From JAVWHP01 sp036639955 (GTDB taxonomy: Bacteria > Bacillota_I > Bacilli_A > Erysipelotrichales > Erysipelotrichaceae), in assembly GCA_036639955.1 (NCBI GenBank), contig JAVWHP010000034.1, forward strand, positions 1 to 6,332: a stretch of 6,332 bases of DNA, in the 5' to 3' direction. Positions 1-4,338 of the stretch are shown in pieces; positions within the stretch are counted from its first letter, which is position 1; each line of letters begins with the position of its first letter. Below the pieces are notes generated by a model. The model was given only the letters and a program-made list of their open reading frames with translations. It made no database searches and was not told where the DNA came from. Made by a program: the position numbers and the translations under genes.

Positions 1-372
1 TCAGCTCCTGCATCTTCTAATAATAATTATATACCTAATAATTCTGGTGGTGCTACTAATAATACTGCTCCTACTGATAATAACCCTTGTATAATGTGGT
101 ATATTGATGGTGGTTGTATGCAACATAAAAATGACCCTATCCTTTGTGAAGGTGGGGAAGACCCTACTATGGCATGTAATCAATATACTACTCCTTTAGG
201 TAACTCTGGAAAAGCATTTAAAACTAATAAAGAGGCTTGGAACTGGGCTGAAAAATTATGCCTTGATGAAAATAGTGAAAGGTATATGAATAGTTTTATG
301 TGTCATACTATATGGTATAATTTACCTAATGGGAAATCTTACCAAGTTTGGACTGTTGAGTTTACTAAATAA
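1..372 (+). CDS. 3' end of a Ser/Asn-rich, Cys-containing probable surface protein (5' truncated)
   Basis: The reading frame is open from the first base and stops with TAA at 370-372, so the gene begins outside the window; 123 residues are visible. Residues 1-29 are a low-complexity Ser/Asn/Thr/Pro/Gly linker, typical of extracellular spacers. It leads into a compact C-terminal domain with six cysteines (visible residues 30, 39, 49, 59, 87, 101). The last 50 or so residues (FKTNKEAWNWAE, then an aromatic-rich end with PNGKSYQVWTVEF) resemble, from memory, short C-terminal modules of Firmicutes surface proteins built on a KxEAxxWAE helix followed by beta strands. I cannot name the family. An ATG at 94 is in frame but lies inside the linker-domain junction with no ribosome site, so I do not take it as the start. 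All eight Pro codons are CCT, unlike purD downstream. A strong terminator follows directly. Six cysteines suggest disulfides or metal binding, unproven. Confidence 0.8.
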   Translation, partial: SAPASSNNNYIPNNSGGATNNTAPTDNNPCIMWYIDGGCMQHKNDPILCEGGEDPTMACNQYTTPLGNSGKAFKTNKEAWNWAEKLCLDENSERYMNSFMCHTIWYNLPNGKSYQVWTVEFTK

Positions 373-378
373 AGAATT

Positions 379-406
379 AAGCGAACACAAATGTGTTTGC
401 TTTTTT
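379..406 (+). terminator. Rho-independent terminator of the 5' partial gene
   Basis: The stem pairs GCGAACAC (381-388) with GTGTTTGC (393-400) around an AAAT loop, with one G-T pair. It extends by AA/TT at the base and runs into a T tract at 401-406. It starts seven bases after the stop codon. Confidence 0.88.
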
Positions 407-424
407 AATGCGAGTTTGTATAAG
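397..424 (+). promoter_or_regulatory. Possible promoter for a short RNA
   Basis: TTGCTT (397-402) and TATAAG (419-424) are separated by 16 bases. The -35 match is only partial and lies inside the T tract of the preceding terminator. The call rests mainly on the -10 match and on the structured segment ending in a terminator just downstream. The predicted start is near 431. Confidence 0.3.
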
Positions 425-430
425 AAAAAA

Positions 431-508
431 GGAAATGTTTCCTAGAAAGGAAATTTAAAATATGAATTATTATCGAGTTGGTAAATCAAGGGCATTGCCC
501 TTTTTATT
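431..508 (+). ncRNA. Candidate short structured RNA or leader
   Basis: This segment of about 75 bases lies between a possible promoter and a terminator hairpin. Its 5' part has three alternating elements: AGGAAA (430-435), TTTCCT (438-443) and AGGAAA (448-453). The middle one can pair with either neighbour, giving mutually exclusive hairpins. The third element would also be the Shine-Dalgarno site of a 16-codon open frame (462-512) that runs through the terminator. This is the layout of an attenuator or of a small RNA with a switchable hairpin. No known RNA family is recognised and no expression evidence is available. Confidence 0.28.
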
Positions 509-512
509 ATGA
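462..512 (+). CDS. Possible 16-codon leader peptide
   Basis: ATG at 462 opens the frame MNYYRVGKSRALPFLL, ending in TGA at 510-512. An AAAGGAAA sequence at 446-453 is correctly spaced as a ribosome site but is also half of a hairpin. The last codons overlap the terminator at 488-505, so translation to the stop would disrupt that hairpin. A chance open frame of this length is entirely possible; the support is positional only. Confidence 0.15.
   Translation: MNYYRVGKSRALPFLL
488..505 (+). terminator. Short Rho-independent terminator
   Basis: AAGGGC (488-493) and GCCCTT (497-502) pair around ATT, or GGG/CCC around CATTG, followed by a run of T (501-505). The stem is short but GC-rich against a very AT-rich background. 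It ends the possible short RNA unit. Confidence 0.55.
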
Positions 513-518
513 AAGGTT

Positions 519-547
519 AATAAGTAATGATGTACACCTTACTTATT
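519..547. repeat. Inverted repeat with 9-bp arms
   Basis: AATAAGTAA (519-527) and TTACTTATT (539-547) are perfect inverted copies separated by 11 bases. An alternative pairing, AAGGT (513-517) with ACCTT (536-540), is mutually exclusive with it. No T tract follows, so a protein-binding site or RNA structure is more likely than a terminator. Confidence 0.5.
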
Positions 548-587
548 TTAATGCCTAACAAATAAATAAAAAAAAGAAAGACAATTA

Positions 588-616
588 GTTTGTATCTATC
601 TTAAGAATATACAAAC
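588..616. repeat. Inverted repeat with 8-bp arms
   Basis: GTTTGTAT (588-595) and ATACAAAC (609-616) are perfect inverted copies. The 13-base spacer contains the small palindrome TCTTAAGA (599-606), so the site has nested two-fold symmetry as a dimer operator might. Function unknown. Confidence 0.5.
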
Positions 617-662
617 GGAAAAGGAAATAAGAAAATAAGAAAAAAATAGGTATTTTTAGAAG

Positions 663-727
663 TTCATATATATTGGCAAAATACTTTTATATATTATATA
701 TAAAAGTTATTTTGTCAATAATATGAA
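663..727. repeat. Long near-perfect palindrome (about 29 bp of pairing)
   Basis: The core arms 671-693 and 697-720 pair with one G-T pair (676/715) and one bulged base (707) around a three-base turn at 694-696. Outside them TTCATAT (663-669) pairs with ATATGAA (721-727), leaving A670 bulged. No T tract follows, so it is not a standard one-way terminator. It lies about 160 bases upstream of the first surface-protein gene. It could be an operator, a recombination or transposition relic, or a structured RNA. The arms are almost adjacent, which rules out an invertible promoter segment between them. Confidence 0.75.
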
Positions 728-758
728 AAGATATGGATAGGATACATAGAATTAAATA

Positions 759-792
759 GTAAAATTATTGTTGATTACTAAACAAATTTTAC
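759..792. repeat. Hairpin with overlapping TTACATGTAA palindrome
   Basis: GTAAAAT (759-765) plus TTGTT (768-772) pair with AACAA (781-785) plus ATTTTAC (786-792), leaving TA (766-767) bulged and an eight-base loop. The right arm runs into a perfect 10-bp palindrome, TTACATGTAA (789-798). It lies about 60 bases upstream of the putative -10 element of the next gene, so regulator binding is conceivable. Confidence 0.45.
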
Positions 793-853
793 ATGTAAGC
801 AATATCATTTAAGAGTTAATGAAATATTACTATTAAATTCTTATTAATAGTTC

Positions 854-859
854 TATAAT
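854..859 (+). promoter_or_regulatory. Putative -10 element of the 161-residue surface protein gene
   Basis: A perfect TATAAT is followed by GG and lies 15 bases upstream of the GGAGGA ribosome site. No recognisable TTGACA-like -35 element lies 16-18 bases upstream, where the sequence is AT-only or nearly so. The same TATAATGG block precedes the next gene at 1457, which supports its being real. Confidence 0.5.
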
Positions 860-887
860 GGAACACTGTAAGACGGAGGAAAGTAAA

Positions 888-1373
888 ATGAAAAAAATTA
901 TAGCATTAAGTATTATAGGATTATTAATGATTAGTTGCGTAAATGTAAGCGCAAAGGATAATAGAGAAGAAGGAAATAGTATTATGAATGGAGCGCCTAC
1001 AGAATCAGCAGCAGCATATAATGAATATTATGCTAAAAAGAATTTAAAAGAGAATCCAAGTATAGTATCTAAACCAGTAGGTAATATAGTTGGAGATAAC
1101 CATACATATGGAAACTATGAAGCAACTGGTAAAGCAACAGTTATAGGTTTTGCTCCATTTAAAGCAATAACAGAGAACAATGCTAAGCATTCATTAGATA
1201 TAGCACCAACAGAAAACGGTATAACAAAGAAAAACAGAGTAGATAACTCTGATCAGCCAGTAGTGAATACAGCTTTTGAAGAAAGTGCTGGAGTATTACT
1301 ATTACTTATAGTTGGATCAATTTATTTGATGGCTAATTATAAATACAGAACTAAACATACACAAGCTATTTAG
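888..1373 (+). CDS. Unrecognised secreted protein with C-terminal membrane anchor
   Basis: The product has 161 residues and is of unknown function. The start at 888 is chosen because GGAGGA (875-880) sits seven bases upstream and a signal peptide begins there; an ATG at 858 in the same frame would put both the -10 element and the ribosome site inside the gene. MKK is followed by a hydrophobic stretch to residue 16, then either a type I cleavage site (VSA, after residue 22) or a weak lipobox (MISC, Cys17). Residues 23-122 are polar, with many Asn, Lys and Glu, and match no domain I know. The tail has VVNTA (125-129), a hydrophobic segment (134-149) and the basic end KYRTKH, laid out like a sortase sorting signal but lacking LPxTG. 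A type I cut plus C-terminal anchor would expose about 100 residues outside the cell. It precedes the choice-of-anchor A gene by 119 bases with no terminator between, suggesting a shared job. Confidence 0.75.
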   Translation: MKKIIALSIIGLLMISCVNVSAKDNREEGNSIMNGAPTESAAAYNEYYAKKNLKENPSIVSKPVGNIVGDNHTYGNYEATGKATVIGFAPFKAITENNAKHSLDIAPTENGITKKNRVDNSDQPVVNTAFEESAGVLLLLIVGSIYLMANYKYRTKHTQAI

Positions 1374-1456
1374 AAGTACTATTTTATATAAAAACTTATT
1401 AATGCCCTTTAGTGTCCGATTTGTAACAATGCTATATTATTGATAAATAAAATGAG

Positions 1457-1462
1457 TATAAT
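1457..1462 (+). promoter_or_regulatory. Putative -10 element of the choice-of-anchor A gene
   Basis: TATAAT followed by GG, 18 bases before the GGAGG site (1481-1485). As at 854, no good -35 element is visible 16-18 bases upstream. A second promoter between the two surface genes would let the larger one be made independently of read-through. Confidence 0.45.
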
Positions 1463-1492
1463 GGCATAGACATTAAAAGCGGAGGACATAAA

Positions 1493-2971
1493 ATGAATAA
1501 AATAACTAAGACAGTTTCCACAGTATTATTATCTACATTATTTATTGGTAGTAGTGTAATTATGGGAATGGATAGTTCTAAAGCAACTAACTTTACTCAG
1601 ACTTTAGATCCAAATAATTTAGTTTGGGAAAAAGCAACAGATAATAACCCATTAGGTGGAGCAGTAAACTTTAATGGAGTTATATTTGGAGACTTTAAAG
1701 GATATGCCGATTCAGAAGGTCCAGTAGCGGCTTCAGGAATAGTAAATGCATCTGGAGGAATATCTTCAGCAAATACAGGCTCTGTTTACCTTTCACATGG
1801 TGGATGGATTACTCCTGATGCAATAGATGATGGAATAGTAAAAAATAATAAAGTTGGTCTATTACTAGGCAATGGAAAAGCAGACTCTGTATCTAAAGTA
1901 GAATATGGAAAGATTATATTAGGAAGTAATAGTACTTTTTCTTATAAAGTAAACCATCCAAATATTATTAAAAGCAATGCTGCTGATAAATATATGGCAG
2001 ATGCTAAAGCTGATTTAATAGCATCTAATGCTAAAGTTTATGCAAAGAAAGCTAATGGAATAATATTTGATGAGAAATCTAAAGAGTATACTAGCGATTA
2101 TCCAAATGAAGGAATTATTCAAGGGGCAATGGTGTTTAAAGGTTCTGATGCTAAATTGAATATATTTGAATTAGATTACAGTTTATTTCCAAATATGAAT
2201 AATAGTATGATTATCTTTGATGTACCTGAAGATTCTGGCTTGATAATTAATGTTAAAGATAGTAGCAACAAAACAATTACTATGCAAGGTGGAACTAATG
2301 CATTTTATCCAGGAACAACAGCTAAAGCGTTACCTGTAATAAGAAAAGGAAAGACATTCGTAACACCAACTGCAGAATTTGCAGGAAGAGTATTATGGAA
2401 TGTTAATCCTTCAGTTGATAAAATTAATTTCCTTCCAAATGGAAGTAACTATTTATTAGGAAGTGTATTATGTCCTAATGCTGATGTAAATCCATTAACT
2501 GGTTCTTCAAGTGTTAACGGAGTATTAGTAGCTAAATCAGCTATTAATTCAGCGGGTGGTGGTGGAGCGGAACTTCACTGTTTCATGTTTAGAGGAGTAG
2601 ATGCTAGTGGAAATGCTCCAGTAATACCTCCGAACCCAGGAAATCCGACAACACCAGGAAATCCGACAACACCAGGAAATCCTACAACGCCAGGAAATCC
2701 TACTACACCAGTAAAACCAAACCCTAAGCCAACAGTGCCTAGTGATCCAAATGGTAATAACAGTAGTAATAGTAATACAAGTAGTAATAACAATAGTAGT
2801 AATAGTAATACAAGTAGCGAAATAGTAGTAGATGGTACAAAACCTAAAGGTGATCAAAATATTGATGCTTCAAAGACAGGAATTGTACAACACAAAGGAT
2901 TATATGCAAGTATAGCAACTATATCTTTAGTAGGTATGATAGTTATAATGAAGAAAAAAGTAAAAGAATAA
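1493..2971 (+). CDS. Choice-of-anchor A family cell-surface adhesin-like protein
   Basis: The product is 492 residues; GGAGG at 1481-1485 is seven bases before the ATG. Residues 1-31 form a signal peptide (K3/K6, hydrophobic 8-26, cut after SKA). Residues about 50-370 match the choice-of-anchor A domain as I remember it: LGGAVNFNGVIFGDF near 54-68, DSEGPVAASG (73-82) in place of the usual DVEGRVAAGG, GRVLWN (298-303), GSVLCPNADV (323-332), GVLVAKSA (343-350) and ELHCFMFRG (360-368). Such domains occur on secreted or anchored surface proteins, some annotated as adhesin-like or collagen-binding; the ligand here is unknown. The stalk has four PGNPTT repeats (382-405), then Lys/Pro-rich sequence and a Ser/Asn tract (424-442). 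The end has SKTG (460-463), a membrane segment (470-486) and KKKVKE. This looks like a wall-sorting signal without Leu-Pro. Cys327 and Cys363 are the only cysteines. A terminator follows. Confidence 0.88.
   Translation: MNKITKTVSTVLLSTLFIGSSVIMGMDSSKATNFTQTLDPNNLVWEKATDNNPLGGAVNFNGVIFGDFKGYADSEGPVAASGIVNASGGISSANTGSVYLSHGGWITPDAIDDGIVKNNKVGLLLGNGKADSVSKVEYGKIILGSNSTFSYKVNHPNIIKSNAADKYMADAKADLIASNAKVYAKKANGIIFDEKSKEYTSDYPNEGIIQGAMVFKGSDAKLNIFELDYSLFPNMNNSMIIFDVPEDSGLIINVKDSSNKTITMQGGTNAFYPGTTAKALPVIRKGKTFVTPTAEFAGRVLWNVNPSVDKINFLPNGSNYLLGSVLCPNADVNPLTGSSSVNGVLVAKSAINSAGGGGAELHCFMFRGVDASGNAPVIPPNPGNPTTPGNPTTPGNPTTPGNPTTPVKPNPKPTVPSDPNGNNSSNSNTSSNNNSSNSNTSSEIVVDGTKPKGDQNIDASKTGIVQHKGLYASIATISLVGMIVIMKKKVKE
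2636..2707 (+). repeat. Four tandem 18-bp units encoding PGNPTT
   Basis: Four 18-bp copies begin at 2636, 2654, 2672 and 2690, differing only at third codon positions (CCG/CCT, ACA/ACG/ACT). They encode a Pro-rich, extended stalk that would hold the adhesive domain away from the membrane or wall. Copy number is likely to vary between strains through slippage. Confidence 0.92.
2762..2817 (+). repeat. Two copies of a 23-bp unit encoding SSNSNTSS
   Basis: An identical 23-base sequence occurs at 2762-2784 and 2795-2817, a 33-base period. It encodes SSNSNTSS twice, separated by NNN (residues 424-442). It forms the second, hydrophilic part of the stalk. The identity at silent positions points to a recent duplication. 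Confidence 0.88.
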
Positions 2972-3007
2972 GAGAATAAAAATAAGTAAATAATGAATCA
3001 AACTAAT

Positions 3008-3033
3008 AAAAGGCGATAAATCGCCTTTTTATT
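3008..3033 (+). terminator. Rho-independent terminator after the surface-protein genes
   Basis: AAAAGGCGA (3008-3016) pairs perfectly with TCGCCTTTT (3021-3029) around TAAA, and the T-rich tail continues to 3034. It separates the surface-protein unit from purD. Confidence 0.92.
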
Positions 3034-3061
3034 TGAAATTAAAGAAGAAATAAAGTAAAAT
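3033..3061 (+). promoter_or_regulatory. Sigma-A-type promoter of purD-fhs
   Basis: TTGAAA (3033-3038) and TAAAAT (3056-3061) are exactly 17 bases apart, each one mismatch from consensus. The predicted start near 3068 leaves a leader of only about 22 bases before the ATG at 3090. That is too short for a purine riboswitch, so any purine control would have to act at initiation. I see no dyad overlapping the promoter apart from the preceding terminator. Confidence 0.65.
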
Positions 3062-3089
3062 ATAGAAGTAAAAATATAAGGAGATGCTC

Positions 3090-4325
3090 ATGAAAATATT
3101 AGTAATAGGAAAAGGTGGTAGAGAACATGCATTAGCATATGCTGCCAATAGAAGTAAGAAAGTAAAACAAGTTTATGTAGCACCCGGTAATACTGGAATG
3201 CAAGACGTAGCTAAACTAGTAGATATCAATGATAGTGATATTGATGGATTAGTATCATTTGCAAAAAAAGAAAATATAGATTTAACAATAGTAGGACCAG
3301 AATCAGCACTCTCGTTAGGAGTAGTTGATGCTTTCCAAAAAGAAGGATTAAAAATATTTGGACCTAATCAAGCAGCAGCACAAGTAGAATCAAGTAAAGA
3401 CTTTGCTAAAAAGATGATGGCTAAATATGATATACCAACAGCAGAATATAAAACCTTTAATACAAAAAAAGAAGCTAAAGAATATGTTGAAACTAAAGGA
3501 GCACCTATTGTTATAAAAGAAGATGGATTAAAAGCCGGAAAAGGAGTAACAGTAGCAACTACTATAGAAGAAGCTTATGAAGCATTAGATATAGCATTTG
3601 ATATACCAAACAATAAGGTTGTAATAGAAGAATGTTTAGTAGGATTTGAATTTTCATTAATGACATTTGTATGTGATGACTTAGTTATACCAATGGAAAT
3701 AGCACAAGATCATAAAACAGCATATGAAGATGATAAAGGACCAAATACTGGAGGAATGGGAGCATACTCACCAGTAAAAACAATAACACCAGAAATAATT
3801 GATGAAGCAATGGAAAAAGTAATGATACCAATGGCTAAAGCAATGCAAAAAGAAGGAGTACCTTTTACAGGATTCCTATATGGTGGAATGATGTTAACTA
3901 AAGAAGGAGTTAAAACTATAGAATTTAACGCTAGATTTGGAGATCCAGAAGCAGAAGTAATATTACCAAGATTAGAAAGCGATTTTATCGAAGTAATAGA
4001 AAGTGTAATGAATAAACAAGATATAGAATTAATATGGAAAAACAATGTAACAGTAGGAGTAGTAATGGCTAGTACTAACTATCCACAATCATCAACTAAA
4101 GATGCAATTATAAAAGGAATAGAAGATGTAGAAACATTAGTATTCCATATGGGAACAGCAGAAAAGAATAATGAATTAGTAACAGCAGGTGGAAGAGTAC
4201 TTGTAGTAGTAGGAGAAGCTAAAACATTAGAAGAAGCTTATGCTAAAGCATATAAAGAAATAAAGAAAATAAAATGTGATGACCTATTCTATAGAAATGA
4301 TATAGGCAAAAAAGATATGGCATAG
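3090..4325 (+). CDS. purD: Phosphoribosylamine-glycine ligase (GAR synthetase)
   Basis: This cytoplasmic enzyme joins glycine to 5-phosphoribosylamine using ATP, giving glycinamide ribonucleotide, the second step of de novo purine synthesis. The product is 411 residues, near the usual 420. The N-terminal domain begins MKILVIGKGGREHAL with APGNTG at 31-36. The ATP-grasp domain follows, with KEDGLKAGKG (143-152), a GPNTGGMGAYSP stretch, and EFNARFGDPEAEV around the family signature (RFGDPE at 282-287). The C-terminal domain carries GGRVLVVVGEAKTLEEAYAKAY and ends YRNDIGKK. The Gln or Met usual two residues after RFGDPE is Glu289; conservative and probably harmless. ATG 3090 is preferred over an in-frame ATG at 3084, because AAGGAG (3078-3083) abuts the latter directly but is six bases from 3090. 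fhs follows after 13 bases, so the two are co-transcribed. Pro codons are mostly CCA (11 of 15). No other pur gene is in view. Confidence 0.97.
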   Translation: MKILVIGKGGREHALAYAANRSKKVKQVYVAPGNTGMQDVAKLVDINDSDIDGLVSFAKKENIDLTIVGPESALSLGVVDAFQKEGLKIFGPNQAAAQVESSKDFAKKMMAKYDIPTAEYKTFNTKKEAKEYVETKGAPIVIKEDGLKAGKGVTVATTIEEAYEALDIAFDIPNNKVVIEECLVGFEFSLMTFVCDDLVIPMEIAQDHKTAYEDDKGPNTGGMGAYSPVKTITPEIIDEAMEKVMIPMAKAMQKEGVPFTGFLYGGMMLTKEGVKTIEFNARFGDPEAEVILPRLESDFIEVIESVMNKQDIELIWKNNVTVGVVMASTNYPQSSTKDAIIKGIEDVETLVFHMGTAEKNNELVTAGGRVLVVVGEAKTLEEAYAKAYKEIKKIKCDDLFYRNDIGKKDMA

Positions 4326-4338
4326 CCAAGAAAGAAGA

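Larger units (their letters stand above)
407..857. other. Gene-poor, palindrome-rich intergenic region
   Basis: These 451 bases hold no open frame of convincing length on either strand. They contain the possible short RNA unit, four inverted repeats listed separately, an A-rich stretch (about 561-650), and the putative -10 element of the downstream gene. The density of dyads is much higher than in the other gaps of the window, which points to regulation or to remnants of mobile DNA. Confidence 0.6.

Noticed and set aside
1..183. Minus-strand open frame of 60 codons at the window edge
   Set aside because: It is composed of Ile/Thr/Ser/Arg runs opposite the low-complexity linker of the + strand gene.
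381..400. LexA-box-like sequence (CGAAC...GTTTG)
   Set aside because: The spacing between half-sites is eight bases instead of four, and the sequence is fully explained as a terminator stem with a T tract.
527..565. 12-codon frame MMYTLLILMPNK
   Set aside because: It has only a distant GAAAGG as ribosome site and lies across an inverted repeat; too short and unsupported to call.
663..727. Invertible promoter switch for phase variation
   Set aside because: The inverted arms are separated by only about three bases, so there is no segment to invert.
858..1373. Start of the small surface protein at ATG 858
   Set aside because: That ATG overlaps the putative -10 element and would place the GGAGGA site inside the gene; the signal peptide begins cleanly at 888.
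2636..2817. CRISPR-like array
   Set aside because: The repeats are in frame, 18-33 bp in period, without unique spacers, and encode a protein stalk.
2549..2857. Minus-strand open frames opposite the stalk of the adhesin
   Set aside because: They are low-complexity mirror images of the Pro and Ser/Asn repeats, with no ribosome site or domain.
3710..4045. Minus-strand open frame of 111 codons inside purD
   Set aside because: It lies opposite the conserved ATP-grasp part of purD and has no recognisable domain.
3084..4325. Start of purD at ATG 3084
   Set aside because: The ribosome site abuts this ATG with no spacer, while ATG 3090 has normal spacing and begins with the conserved MKILVIGKGG.
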